From: Neostapfia colusana
Lineage: Eukaryota > Streptophyta > Magnoliopsida > Poales > Poaceae
Length of the DNA stretch: 64,000 nucleotides
Reading direction: 5' to 3'
NCBI GenBank assembly: GCA_030760725.1
Contig: JASWHV010000003.1
Coordinates: 63,693,264-63,757,263 of the forward strand
Part shown: positions 9,909 through 20,676 of the stretch, in pieces
Layout: each line of letters opens with the position of its first letter
How positions within the stretch are numbered: the first letter of the stretch is position 1
Notes under the pieces: model-generated
The model's input: the letters and a program-made list of their open reading frames with translations, nothing else
What the model was told of the DNA's origin: nothing
Database searches by the model: none
Program-made: the position numbers and the translations under genes

Positions 9909-10835
9909 ATGCCGGTGATCAGGAGCACAACACGCCTAAGGACTCGTCCACCACCAAGTGGGACTGCACTTAACCCCATTGAGGTGTCCGATGGACCATA
10001 TTGGGAAGAGGTGAAGATGGAACCTCATGATGAAGAGGAAGTCAATAGCTCTATGCATGAGGAAGAAGATCCGGAAGAGGTGGAACCATTCGAAGACGAT
10101 ATGGAGGATGATACACAAGAGCGACATTGGTACACACCTCAGGAGGAATTTCGCGCGGGCTTACATTCCGTGGAGCCTCATGAAGCTATGTCTGGAGGAG
10201 ATGAATCTGAAGAGGAGCCACCCCTTGCTGAGACCAATAATGAAGGTGATGAACGGGCCATCCATTCAGTTCAAGAGTTTTGGTCCGACGGAATGGAAGG
10301 AGGACACATATCCAAGGAGCTTAAAGAATTTATGGATTGCTGCAGCTTATACCCGGAATATCTTCTCAAGAAAGTCCCTCGTCTCGGACATGAAGAGTGG
10401 AAGGCTGAAGTAACCATCCTATCTAACGGTAGGGTAGTCACCCGGCACTTTGCACCCACATGGAGAGCTACAAGGGTAGAAGCTATTGATGATGCTGCAT
10501 GGGATGCACTCACTGGACTATGCTACGCTTTCCGTGAGCAGCTTGAGAACACTACTTTTGAGCTGCACCCGTATCGGAAGAGTGATACAAGGGAGATCAT
10601 TGGACCGCATGGAGGATCACTTTCCAACCCACAAGCTGCTGACAAGTCTCAGAGGTTGCTCGTGGAGTTAGGAAACCGCTATACAAGCGCACAAGAAGAG
10701 ATCCGTTACCTCCGCAAGAAGCTGTATTTGCTGGAGAAACAAGAGGAGACTCGTGCCAATGCGGGAACAAACGGAGCACCAGTGTCATCTATCCCTACAT
10801 GGACAGCCGACTCACCATGGCGTGCACCGATGTAG
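9909..10835 (+). CDS. ORF0 of Tekay-2 (308 aa), unknown function
   Basis: Open from an ATG that follows an AG directly. Residues of about 35-75 are strongly acidic (HDEEEVNSSMHEEEDPEE). The middle carries FAPTWRATRVEA followed by DDAAWDALTG, which lines up with the ORF0 block of Tekay-A/C (RATQVDA, D.TWEAIT); the end has a probable coiled coil (EIRYLRKKLYLLEKQEE) and a TWTADSP motif corresponding to PWTPDSP in Tekay-A. The start, MPVIRSTTRLRT, lacks the H3-like TARKSTGG; only T6, R8 and T11 fall in register. It is open although pol of the same element is dead. Its role is unknown. Confidence 0.7.
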   Translation: MPVIRSTTRLRTRPPPSGTALNPIEVSDGPYWEEVKMEPHDEEEVNSSMHEEEDPEEVEPFEDDMEDDTQERHWYTPQEEFRAGLHSVEPHEAMSGGDESEEEPPLAETNNEGDERAIHSVQEFWSDGMEGGHISKELKEFMDCCSLYPEYLLKKVPRLGHEEWKAEVTILSNGRVVTRHFAPTWRATRVEAIDDAAWDALTGLCYAFREQLENTTFELHPYRKSDTREIIGPHGGSLSNPQAADKSQRLLVELGNRYTSAQEEIRYLRKKLYLLEKQEETRANAGTNGAPVSSIPTWTADSPWRAPM

Positions 10836-11169
10836 GACCACCCCCGTCACATGGCGAGAACAGCACCCGTTCTCACGATTAAGTTTAGGTTTCCATTGGA
10901 TAAAGCTGTAATAGGAACGTTTAGATCGTAGTAGCTTGAATAAGAGTGATGTGCTGAAATTTTTGTGATAATTGCTTGTTTGTGTGCTGGTGTGAGTTGT
11001 GTGACGCTTCGGCGAATGTCCACATCCACACATAGTGGAGAAATGTGAGATGCTTCGGCACGTGTTCACATCCTCATATAGGCTGAAATTAATAAAAAAA
11101 GTTGCTTAGTTCATACACCTCGATGCATATAGTTGGGAAATCGCTTCTGTAAAATCTGAATTCTAGCTC
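10836..11169 (+). other. Remnant between ORF0 and pol; gag deleted
   Basis: About 330 bases with no supported coding sequence. Its first 270 bases resemble the ORF0-gag leader (compare CATCCACACATAGTGG with the leader of Tekay-C in style only). Gag, the zinc knuckle and the DSG motif of protease, about 1.2 kb in Tekay-C, are missing here, so an internal deletion must end near 11100-11180. Confidence 0.55.
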
Positions 11170-14100
11170 CTACTAATATAGTATGTCCGAAAGTAAGCCT
11201 TAAAATAAGGGGGGTAGACTTTCTTGCCAACCTTATTGTCTTGGATTCCCAAGGGATTGACATAATACTTGGAATGGATTGGTTAAGCAAGCACAACGGA
11301 ATGATTCAATGTGCTCAGAGGATCGTGCAGTTGACGAGTGAGCACGGTACTCGTATTGAGTTCGAGGTAGCTCAACCTACAACGGAGAAAGCAGTGCTGA
11401 ACCACATCGAAGAAGCGACATTGGAAAGCATTCCGGTTGTTCAAGAATATTCAGATGTGTTCCCGAAAGAACTTCCAGGTATGCCACCTGACCGGGACAT
11501 CGAATTTGCCATTGATTTAGTACCCAGAACTGCACCTATAGCAAAGAGGCCATATAGGATGCCTGCTAATGAATTAGTGGAGCTCAAGAAGCAAATTTAG
11601 GAGCAGCTAGAAAAGGGTTTTATACGCCCAAGCTCGTCACCGTGGGGAGCCCCCATGCTCTTCGTGGACAAGAAAGATGGAACCCAAAGGATGTGTGAAC
11701 TATAGGTCTCTCAAAGAAGTGACGATCAAGAATAAATACCCGCTGCCTCACATAGAGGACTTGTTCGATCAAATGAAAGGTGCCTGAATTTTCTCCAAGA
11801 TCGATCTTCGGTTGGGATACTTACAGCTGAAGATTAAGCCCTTCCACATACCCAAAACTGCATTTTGAACACGGTATGGTTCGTATGAGTATACCGTTAT
11901 GTCTTTTGGGTTGACGAATGCACCTGCATACTTTGTGTACCTCATGAATAAGGTCTTCGTGGAGTACTTGGACAAGTTCGTCGTGGTTTTCATCGACGAT
12001 ACCATGGTGTATTCAAAAAGTGAGGAAGATCATGGAGAACACTTGAGATTGACATTGCAGAAACTGCGAAAGCATCAATTGTATGCTAAGTTCAGCAAGT
12101 GTTAGTTTTGGCTAAAGGAGATATCGTTCCAAGGCCACATCATCTCCGAGGGAGGAGTATCGGTTGATCCCAGAAAAGTGAGGGATGTTTTGAAGTGGAA
12201 CCAACCGCAGAATGTGAGGGATATTTGGAGTTTCCTTGGGATGGCTGGATACTACTGCCGGTTCATCAAGGATTTATCCAAAATAGCGAGCATATGATGG
12301 AATTGTTGATGAAGGGGAAAACATTTCAGTGGACACCAGCGTGTCAAGAAATCTTTGCGGAGCTAAAGAAGAGATTAACCACAACGCCGATTTTGATATT
12401 GCCGGACGTGAGCAAGAGCTTCGATATATATTGTGACGCATCAAGACAAGGGCTTGGATGTATGCTTATGCAAGGAGGACAAGTGGTAGTCTATGCATCG
12501 AGATAACTAAAGAAACATGAGCTGAATTACCCTACACATGACTTGGAACTTGCAGCCGTGGTACATGCCTTGAAGATTTGGAGGCATTACATCCTTGGTC
12601 ACTGATGTGAGATCTACACGGATCATAAGAGCCTCAAGTATATATTCACGCAAATGGATCAGAATTTGAGGCAATGTCGATGGTTGGAACTCATCAAGAA
12701 TTATGATGTTGGAATCAACTATCACCCCGGAAAGGCCAATGTAGTAGCTGATGTGTTGAGCCGAAAGGGAGCATGTCACCAACTTACGTTTCGGGAGCTT
12801 CCACCCGAGCTGCGTAAGTAGTTTGAACGGTTGCATCTAGGATTCTTGAACGAGATGGACGTGATAGAACTGAACTCAACACTGGAACAAGAGATACGAG
12901 ATGGCCAAGCAACGGATGAGGAAATCAAGGAAAGAATCTGACAAGGCATAGAATAAGATTTCAAGGAAGACGAGAATGGGACGCTTTGGTTAGGGAAAAG
13001 GATTTGTGTGCCTAACGTGAAGCACGTCCGTGACACGATACTAAAGGAGGCACATGACTCGCCTTATTCCATATACCTCGGCTGTACAAAGATGTACAAG
13101 GACCTGAAAACATGCTATTGGTGGGATGGCATGAAAAGGGATATTGCTGAATATGTTGCCCTATGCGACACGTGCCAACGAGTGAAGGCCGAACATCAAA
13201 GACCCGCTGGATTGTTGCAGACATTAAAAGTACCCGAGTGGAAGTGGGAAGAAATCAGCATGGACTTCATATTCGGATTACCGCGTAATCAGTCCGGCTA
13301 CGACTCCATTTGGGTTATCGCAGACAGATTGATGAAAACAGCCCACTTCCTTCCTGTTAGAACCAAGTACACCGTCGCACATCTAGCCGAGCTGTATATG
13401 GAGCAAATCGTGTGTCGCCATGGAGTTCCGAAGAGGATAGTTTCAGATCAAGGTTATCAATTTACCTCTAGGTTCTGGAAGAAGCTGCATGAAGCCATGG
13501 GTACACGGTTGAATTTCAGCTCCGCATATCACATGCAAACCGACAGGCAAACCGAGATGACAAATCAGATTTCAGAAGACATGTTGAGAGCTTGCGCCTT
13601 GAAACATGGGTGTAGTTGGGATAGGAGCTTGCCGTTTGCTGAATTCTCGTACAACAACAGTTACCAAGTCAGCTTGAAGATGTCACCCTTCAAAGCATTA
13701 TATTGTAGACGGTGTAGAACACCGCTGTTCTGGAATGAGACCGGAGAAATCCAAGTATTCGGACCCGAAGGGCTGCAAGACGCCGAAAAGGAAGTCCAAA
13801 TGATACGTGAAAACTAGAAGGCCGCTCAGTCACGACAAAAGGGTTATGCGGACAATAGGTAAAGAAGATTGACCTTCGAAGTGGGTGACTTCGTGTATCT
13901 TAAGGTGCCGCCTATCCGAGGCCAACGACGGTTCAACGTCAAAGTCAAGTTAGCACCTTGCTACATCGGCCCATTCAAGATTATGAGCAAGCGAGGAGAG
14001 GTATTCTATCAACTAGAGCTGCCAACGCACCTCTCCGACGTGCACGACGTGTTTCACGTATCTCAGCTCAAGAAATGCCTAAGAGTACCGGAAGAACAAG

Positions 14101-14330
14101 TACCGATGGCTGAGCTAGAGTTTCAAGAGGATCTGATCTACGTGGAACACCCCGTCAAAATTTTGGACGTAAAGGAAAGGGTCACGAGAAACAAAGTGAT
14201 CCGTTGGTGCAAGGTATAATGGAGCCATCACACGGAAGCCAAAATTACTTGGGAACGTGAGGAAGATCTCAAGGCAGAATTCTCCCATCTTTTATCCACT
14301 CTATCGAATCTCGAGGGCGAGATTAATTTT
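11170..14330 (+). pseudogene. pol: Tekay-2 pol: protease end, RT, RNase H, integrase, chromodomain (inactivated)
   Basis: Reads from the protease end (CPKVSLKIRGV-like, then LDSQGIDIILGMDWL) into reverse transcriptase (YPLPHIEDLFDQ, VVVFIDDTMVYSK as catalytic FIDD near 11990), RNase H (IYCDASRQGLGCMLMQ), integrase zinc finger (CDTCQRVKAEHQRP), integrase core (SMDFIFGLP, VSDQGYQFTSRFW) and a C-terminal chromodomain-like tail (RNKVIRWCKV then WEREEDLKAEF). In-frame stops occur at about 11598, 11785, 11866, 12103, 12295 and 14217, with several frame changes, so no polyprotein can be made. RT and integrase would copy and insert the element; the tail is thought to guide insertion to heterochromatin. 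Confidence 0.88.
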
Positions 14331-14340
14331 AAGGGGGGTA
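14329..14340 (+). other. Polypurine tract of Tekay-2
   Basis: TTAAGGGGGGTA immediately upstream of the 3' LTR, the start site of plus-strand DNA synthesis. The same tract precedes the Tekay-C 3' LTR. Confidence 0.85.
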
Positions 14341-14414
14341 GGTTTGTAACACACTCAATTTCACTATCATGCATTGCATACATTTTTCATGTAGAGAAGC
14401 ATTTGAAAAGAAGT

Positions 14415-14594
14415 AGAAATAGAGAAAGAACCATAGAAATGAAGAAAGAACCACAGAAATGGAGAAATAACCATAGAAATGGAGAAAGAACCATAGAAAT
14501 GGAGAAGGGAATATAGAAATGGAGAAAGGGACATAGCAATGGAGAGGGGAATATAGAAATGGAGAAAGGGACATAGAAATGGAGAAAAATTGAA
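14415..14594 (+). repeat. 20-bp minisatellite, nine units
   Basis: Nine consecutive 20-bp units of the form AGAAATGGAGAAAGAACCAT with few changes. Purine-rich on the plus strand. Lies near the start of the LTR. Confidence 0.92.
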
Positions 14595-14910
14595 ATAAGA
14601 TAGCTGAAATGAGCCATTCCCGAATTTCCTAAAATTTTCCCCAAGTTCCCCAAATTTCCCCCTCCCTAAAAATTCCCAAATTCTTCCCAATTTTTCCTAT
14701 TTTCCCCCAAATTCCTCAAAATTCCCCTAGGGAAAATTCCCCCCAGAGAGAAATTGAAATAAGATAGCTGAAATGAGCCATTCCCAAATTTCCTCAAATT
14801 TTCCCCAAGTTCCCCAAATTTCCCCCTTCCCAAAAATTCCCAAATTCTTCCCAATTTTTCCTGATTTTGCCCAAATTCCTCAAAATTCCCCTAGGGAGAA
14901 TTTCCCCCAC
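14589..14910 (+). repeat. Tandem duplication, period 164 bp
   Basis: The segment beginning ATTGAAATAAGATAGCTGAA at 14589 recurs at 14753 with scattered differences. Both copies are rich in TTCCCC/AAATTTCC strings and end near CCCCTAGGGA. Confidence 0.88.
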
Positions 14911-15003
14911 ATTTTGGAGGGATTTTCCCCCCAAATTGGCCGCACCAAATTAGGAGGGAGACCTCTTGGCTGCAGCCCTTGAGGGGGGAGCCCTAGTCCC
15001 CGA

Positions 15004-15198
15004 TCTCTAGGACTCTTTGGTGAAGTTCTCCACCTCTAGGACTCTTTGGTTAAGTCCCCCACCTCTAGGACTCTTTGTCCCCCCACCCCTAGGACTCTTT
15101 GGTTGAGTCCCCTACCTCTAGGACTCTTTGTTTCCACCCCTAGGACTCTTTGGTTGAGTGCCATACTTCTAGGACTCTTTGTTTCCACCCCTAGGACC
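15004..15198 (+). repeat. Repeat block CTAGGACTCTTTG upstream of TATA
   Basis: Seven copies of CTAGGACTCTTTG, each followed by GGT(T/G)(G/A)AGT or by TTTCC/TCCCC, plus an eighth partial copy, end about 13 bp before the TATA box. Enhancer-like placement. Confidence 0.88.
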
Positions 15199-15210
15199 AT
15201 TTTTCCCCCT

Positions 15211-15218
15211 TATAAATA
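15211..15218 (+). promoter_or_regulatory. LTR TATA box of Tekay-2
   Basis: TATAAATA after a pyrimidine run and immediately downstream of the repeat block; likely promoter of the element. Confidence 0.65.
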
Positions 15219-16648
15219 TAACCCCCACCCCCTGGCCGCACCCCTTTCTCTTTTGGTCGTCCCCCCTGCTTCCAAGCCCCCTTCCTTGCTGCCAAGTTGC
15301 CAAGTCCCCCCCCCTTGCCGGAATTTGGCCGCCGTCGAGCCCCGTCACGCCTCCCCGTTGCCGGAAAAGAATCCCCTGATGTTCTGCCCTACCCGCAGCC
15401 CAATAATTCTCCACGAAAAATCCTCCGCTGCAGCCATTGCTAGGAGAGAAGCCCTGCCGCAAGGAAGAAGTAAAGTTGGTCTTCGTGACCCCTCTTACGA
15501 CGTCGCCGCTGTTTCTACGCACCCGTTTTCTTCGCCCCCTTCGAGCAGAAACTTCTGCGTGTGGACAGATCATGTTTTGGTCGATTTTTGATGGTGGAAT
15601 TGACCTACATCTTGTGTCAAGATAATCACCACGTCCACACTTGATCCCAGCAACCTTGATCACCATAAAACCCCATGGAAGCCCATTAAAACATGCAAAA
15701 ACATGTACAAACTGGTTTTATAAAACTGCACCATAGGATTTGCATTCATCCACCTTATTGCATTTTGAGTAAAGATTGTGCATGATAATTGATTGTTGTA
15801 AATCTTGTATGTGCGTGGCCGTGAGTAGAAGTACAAGCTCAAGAGGCCGTCTACGAGGAACTACAGCACCAAGACTTTGAGACGCTTGAGCAACACGAAC
15901 CACGGGAGCAAGGCAAGTGCCCCTTGACCATATTGATCCTATGTTTTGAAACTGTTTTGTTTGCGAAAATGTGTATGCTTGTGTCAACATGATGAGACAC
16001 CCTTTATAGGAGTTTATTAGTTTTGATTAACCATCCTTGTCACCGGGAAAGTTGATGAGTCGGGTATGGTCGTTTTTCCTTTTTGCTTTGCTTAACATAT
16101 GGGATACGGGAAGCTGAATTGAAACATGGTTAGCTACTGCACTCATATGAATAATGATGATGAGAACTTGATGATTTTAATGAGCATGGAATCGGGGAGA
16201 TCTAGGCAAGCTTGGTTCGTGGATGTTGCTGAATGAGATGGTGCTTTACTTGCCGTAGATCTAAGGACCGGTTCATGCATGCACATGCCAGGAAAACAGT
16301 GCCACCACAAGGCCAAATATGGGTGTGGCTTAGCTGACTAATTAGGTATGTTGCTAGCTTGTTAAGGACCGTTATATGGCACGGGGAATGGGAGTCGAGA
16401 GGGACTGCCCTGGGAACTGCATGGCACAAGAGGGGGCCCGTGGGTGGGAGAATGGAGATTCGAGCCTGCCGGTGAAACCTCAGTGGGTCCGTACATCCTA
16501 GTAGACCCTTTGTAAAGGCTATTTTGTGATCTCTTGTCCATACACCGATGGTTGTGTACTGGTATAATGAAGGTTCTTTCTAGTCACCGACGGGTGATGA
16601 AATCACGAACTTGTGGGTAAAGTGGTACCACCTCTGCAGTGTGTAAAA

Positions 16649-16660
16649 CTATCATGATAG
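16649..16660 (+). other. 12-nt perfect palindrome in LTR
   Basis: CTATCATGATAG. The equivalent place in Tekay-C reads CTGTCATGACAG (57117-57128), a compensatory change at symmetric positions. Confidence 0.8.
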
Positions 16661-17411
16661 CCGTGCTTCCGGTCACAAGCACCTGGGCAACTTCCATGAT
16701 TAGAGGAAGAACTTGGGATGTTTATTCGGTTATGGTTGTGGTATGGTCATTGAGATTGGTTTTGGGACTGGTTTGAGTCAATACAATGAATTTGATTTCG
16801 GTTATATGAATATGAGATGGTTATGAATATTTATGAGTATGAGATGAACTTGAGAAAGATTATTGGCTAGTTGAGACTTGTTAAATGGTGAATTATGATG
16901 AAAGAATGTTGCTGATTTACTTGGTTATATTGGGATTAAACTCACCTAGAAATAGTTTCTGTTTTTACCATGTTTATGAAATAAAAATTTGCTTGCTGCA
17001 ATGAGCCTTTTTATTCCCTCCCTTATTGTAAGCTACATGTCATACTTTTCCCTCACTTGCTGAGTACGACATGTACTCACCCTTGCATTACCACATATAC
17101 ATCAGCTACAGGAGAATACTTCGATGACCATGTGGAGTACTAGGCGTGCGCACTACCGTCAACATGCTTGTGGAGTTGAAGATTGGAGCCTGCTGTTTAG
17201 TTATTTTCAGCTGTCGTTTAGAGTCTTCCGCTGCAAGAATACATTAGATATTCTTGAGTGAGACATTGACTCATTGTAATAAAGTATTTAAACACTATTT
17301 ATTCGTGGTTATATTCTGAATTCAGTTTGTGGATTACATGTGTATGTGTGATGAACATCCTGGGCACACATATGCATTCAGTTAGTTCTACTTTCGCAAC
17401 CGGGTGTCACA

Positions 17412-18429
17412 GCTCCAGTCCGAGGGGCCGTAACTCCATCTCTCCCAAGGGGGCCACTCTTGGACCCCAAAAGCCAGCGCCCCCCGAAGGCCCCGGAGCT
17501 CTTGTCTTACACTGGCACCTGTTTGGGAGGGGGTCATCGCGACTGGTCAAACTAAGCAAGTCGCTCAGACCCCGACAATTCGTAAAAGGAAGCGGGTACG
17601 CATCTATGACAAGCAACAAGGAAACGACAGCTACTTGGGTGAGTTAAGGGACCCTCCGATCTTTGCGGTATCAAGGGTCAGGGGGCCTCATGGAAGCTAA
17701 AAATGGTTCTGTCTAAACCGGACCTAGGATCGAGTGAGTGATAGAAGGAAGATCAATATAACCACTTTTTCATTCATCAACACAGAAATACAAGACAAGA
17801 CTTAGAACAAGAAGCTTTTCATTGATGTTGGGGTCCCGTCATACAAAAGGGGATACAAGACAACTAAAAAACTCAACAGCTACAAGTCGAGTAGTCTTCT
17901 GCTCCGTGGACTGCTTGGTTGTCCCCTGAGCCGATCTCTGTGCAGTGAGACGATCACCTACAATTAGACCGAGGTCGACAGCAGGGCACGCTAGACTGAG
18001 ACAACGATGACATCCAAGTGTCGTATCGGGTGATGCGTGTTGGACCAAGGCAATAGTAACATCCAGTACAGGGGGCAAAATTGCCATCTATGACAGATTT
18101 TGCTGTCTACAACAGTACCAGGAGGAAAGCTTGATCACTCTTGGCTTAGCCTTCCTCCTGTACCGGTAGGCAGTCCTCTTGCGGCAAAGTGCCTAGAGGG
18201 CGTGCTCCACCCGACACTGGCGTTGGGGCTCACAGCGGGTCGAAGACCCTGTCCCCGACGGCCTCCCCTACCGTCGGCACGCCATCAGTATGGCTTGTGC
18301 CTCTATCCAAGGCCGTCAAGGAAAGGGATTTGTCAGAGACCCTCACCGGAGGTCACGCACACACGGACATCTCGCAGAAGTGAATGAAGATGGCTAACAG
18401 TGAGGGAGTATCTAGTGGGCGAGAACATC
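17412..18429. other. Unclassified intervening DNA, probable retroelement remnant
   Basis: About 1 kb between Tekay-2 and the Copia-3 LTR. It is more GC-rich than the copia parts and has only short chance ORFs in all frames. I recognise no protein motif, primer site or LTR end. Phrases such as 'GGTATCAAGGGTCAGGGGGCC' and the general character resemble non-coding parts of gypsy elements, but I cannot name one. No host exon can be supported. Confidence 0.5.
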
Positions 18430-18510
18430 TGGAAGCAGAGACTAGAGGGGGATGAATAGGCTAATAAAACCTGAAACTACTGAAAAAAGCCAGATTAAAC
18501 CTGAAGGGCC

Positions 18511-19946
18511 GGACTAGTCCGGTCAGGGGGCGGACTAGTCCGGTCTAGGTATAGAAATTAGGTAAAGGTTGCATTTTTATGAATTTCTTTCCATATTTGT
18601 TGAAGCGGAAGATACGTGGGTTATCTAACAATCTAATCAACTAGTTTGTGAAAGAGAAACTGATTGGATTGCAAGATTCACAACTATAAGGCAATTAACA
18701 AGTTTTGAGTGAAGCAAATCCTAACAAGCAATTCTAGTGATTAAGCGAGAAAATAAAGGAATCAAGAGACTCGATTTATACCGAGGTTCGATTCCACACA
18801 GGAATCTACGTCCCCATTGAGGAGTCGACAAAGGACCGGGTCTCTTCCAACCCTACCCTCACCGAGCGATCACCAAGATCAAGCCCGGGTTCTTCAGTAT
18901 CAATCAAAGGGTGAATACAAGATTCTAGGGGCTACTCACAACTTGAGGCTCCCTACAACAACCTAGCAGTTCTAGGAAACAAAATACAATAGACACAAAC
19001 TCAAATCAATGATTAGAGTGCAAGAGATTCAAACCGAGAGCTCAAACATTGATCACCGCGTCTCTCCTCTCACAAATCCCCAAATCCCTCAAGATCCAAT
19101 CTTAGGGGTCAAGAAGGTGAGGAAAGAGACTTAGAAGAGCTCAAGGGAAGAGTTTTCGGTGCTAGGGTTGCAAAGAGATCCATTTGAAGCCGGGGGTCCC
19201 TTTTTATAGGGATCCCGACATCCAACCGTTACACCTGCTAAAGTCCGGACTAGTCCTGCCAGAACCCCGGACTAGTCCGGCCTTGGGGGGACCACCTACT
19301 TCACCAAGGATAACAAACTAAAGTCCTCGTCACCTTTGAATTCAAATGGTCGGTCATTAAAACCCGGACTAGTCCGATCTCACACAGGAGCCTTTGCTCC
19401 GGGTGAGAACGGACTAGTCTGGCTAGAAGCGGACTAGTTCGGCCACACGAGAGGACTAGTCCGGCCTTTCCAGACTTAGCCTCAAAACTCTCTAATCTCA
19501 CATTACGGACTAGTATGGCCATGTACGGACTAGTCCGAGCTCACACAGGAACAATTGTTCCATTCTAAACCGGAATAGTCTGAAGAACCTGACTAGTCCG
19601 GCCAGCTGAGCGGACTAGTCCGGCCTTCTTGGACTTAACCTAGTGGCCGCACTCACCTCACACAACCGGACTAGTTTGTCCACAACTGACTAGTCCGAGG
19701 TCACTCAGAGGGATTTCCTCTGGACCTAAGCGGCTTAGTCCAAACAGGCGGACTAGTCCGGCCCCATGGGAGGACTAGTCCGGCCTTGTGGCACTTGGTC
19801 TCAGAAAGGCTCAGACTTACACAAGAACGGACTAGTCCGGCATAAAACGGACAAGTCCGAACTCACTCAGAGACATTTAGTCCGGTCGAAAACGGAATAG
19901 TCCGGTTGGATCGGACTAGTCCAGCCCCATGTCCGGACAAGTCCGG
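18511..19946. repeat. Palindromic motif array in Copia-3 LTR
   Basis: About 23 copies or near copies of GGACTAGTCC (variants GGACAAGTCC, GGAATAGTCC, TGACTAGTCC). A doublet near the LTR end (18511/18532) and a dense block upstream of the TATA box from 19247. Clear doublets include 19247/19269 and 19411/19431. Many units carry one or two substitutions, as expected for an old element. Confidence 0.88.
19201..19208 (-). promoter_or_regulatory. LTR TATA box of Copia-3
   Basis: TATAAAAA on the minus strand; the main palindrome block lies directly upstream in transcriptional sense. Confidence 0.6.
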
Positions 19947-20253
19947 TCTACATTATAAGCTATGCCTAGGACTATTCCCTCACCAAAATTCTAACTAAAA
20001 GTTTGAGCTCTCTAATGATTCTCAAGTACTCTAAAATAGAAGACCCTCTACGCAACTAGAAAATGTGAAACTCAAGAATAAAATCTTATTTTCTGCTCTT
20101 GCAAGTCTTCTTCTTTTTCTTTTTGCTTTTTGAGTGACTCCACATTCATTCTCATCTCAAAGACCTGTGCTCATACTCATTAAAGCTCATTAGTATCTTA
20201 ATTGTCGTCATCAATCATCGAAAACCCACGGGGATTACCTAGATGCACTTTCA

Positions 20254-20267
20254 ATCTCCCCCTTTTT
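20254..20267 (-). other. Polypurine tract of Copia-3
   Basis: On minus, AAAAAGGGGGAGAT abuts the LTR start. The same tract abuts the 3' LTRs of Copia-2 and Copia-4. Confidence 0.88.
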
Positions 20268-20622
20268 GGTGATTGATGACAACACATTAAGACTCTCGAT
20301 GAATGGATATAAGAGTTTGTTTTCATAATACATATATGTATGATGTACTCCCCCTAAATGTGTGCATAAGAGTTTATCAAGAAAAATATGCACATGAATG
20401 AGTTCTATGGGGATTTCATACACACATGTGTTATGGTGGGGTGCCTAAGTGTGATGTGATAAAAAGAGTGTAAAATGCATTGAAGGGAACATAAATGATA
20501 TCAATTAACAAGATCATATCAACATAACATAGTATGAAGGCATAATGAGACATAATGTGGCATAGACATTACAAAGCAAGACAAGGATTTTAAAAAGCTA
20601 AACCTAGACTACTCCCCCTCTT

Positions 20623-20640
20623 TCTCTCCCCCTTTGGCAT
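20623..20640 (-). other. Second, internal polypurine tract
   Basis: On minus, ATGCCAAAGGGGGAGAGA shortly after the ORF3 stop and about 370 bp before the LTR. Conserved in Copia-2 (38545-38560) and Copia-4 (43011-43027). Possibly an extra plus-strand priming site. Confidence 0.65.
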
Positions 20641-20676
20641 CGAAGCACCAAAAAGGAAAAGAAAAGAGAGAAGGGT

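Larger units (their letters stand above)
9163..17411 (+). mobile_element. Tekay-2, second Tekay-like Ty3/gypsy family, gag deleted
   Basis: Plus-strand order: remaining 3' part of the 5' LTR (9163-9645, the rest displaced left by Copia-1), iMet primer site, ORF0, protease C-terminal part onward to chromodomain, polypurine tract and complete 3' LTR (14345-17411). Gag and the catalytic part of protease are absent between 10836 and about 11170. Pol has many stops. The pol sequence resembles Tekay-C but the LTRs are different, so it is a distinct family. It is old relative to Copia-1, which interrupts it. GCTCC at 17412-17416 is the expected target duplication; the left copy is not in view. Confidence 0.85.
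14345..17411 (+). repeat. 3' LTR of Tekay-2 (3067 bp)
   Basis: Begins TGTAACACACTC and ends CCGGGTGTCACA. In order it holds a 20-bp minisatellite, a 164-bp tandem duplication, a repeat block with CTAGGACTCTTTG just upstream of a TATA box, a long transcribed part, and a 12-nt palindrome. Part of its 3' half (about 16250-16700) is related to the Tekay-A/C LTRs and to the LTR at 62117. Confidence 0.9.
18430..20253 (-). repeat. 3' LTR of Copia-3 (1824 bp)
   Basis: On the minus strand it starts TGAAAGTGCATCTAGGTAAT and ends in the CCCCCTCTAGTCTCTGCTTCCA tail. It is the longest copia LTR here because of a large palindrome array. Expected target duplication ACATC at 18425-18429; the partner lies outside the window. 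Confidence 0.85.

Noticed and set aside
11200..11216. AAGGGGGGTAGAC-like polypurine tract in the middle of Tekay-2.
   Set aside because: It is coding: it falls in the protease frame (SLKIRGVDF before LANLIVLDSQG) and no LTR follows.
14329..14690. Several overlapping 80-110-codon frames on the minus strand.
   Set aside because: They are translations of the 20-bp minisatellite and give repetitive Phe/Ser/Leu peptides with no support as genes.
15046..15591. A 181-codon Pro/Leu/Arg-rich frame in the Tekay-2 LTR.
   Set aside because: It begins in the promoter repeat block upstream of the TATA box and spans it, so it would not be transcribed as one unit; composition reflects the repeats.
17412..18429. 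Possible host exon in the GC-richer unassigned segment.
   Set aside because: Frames are short on both strands (at most about 105 codons), with no recognisable protein or convincing splice structure.
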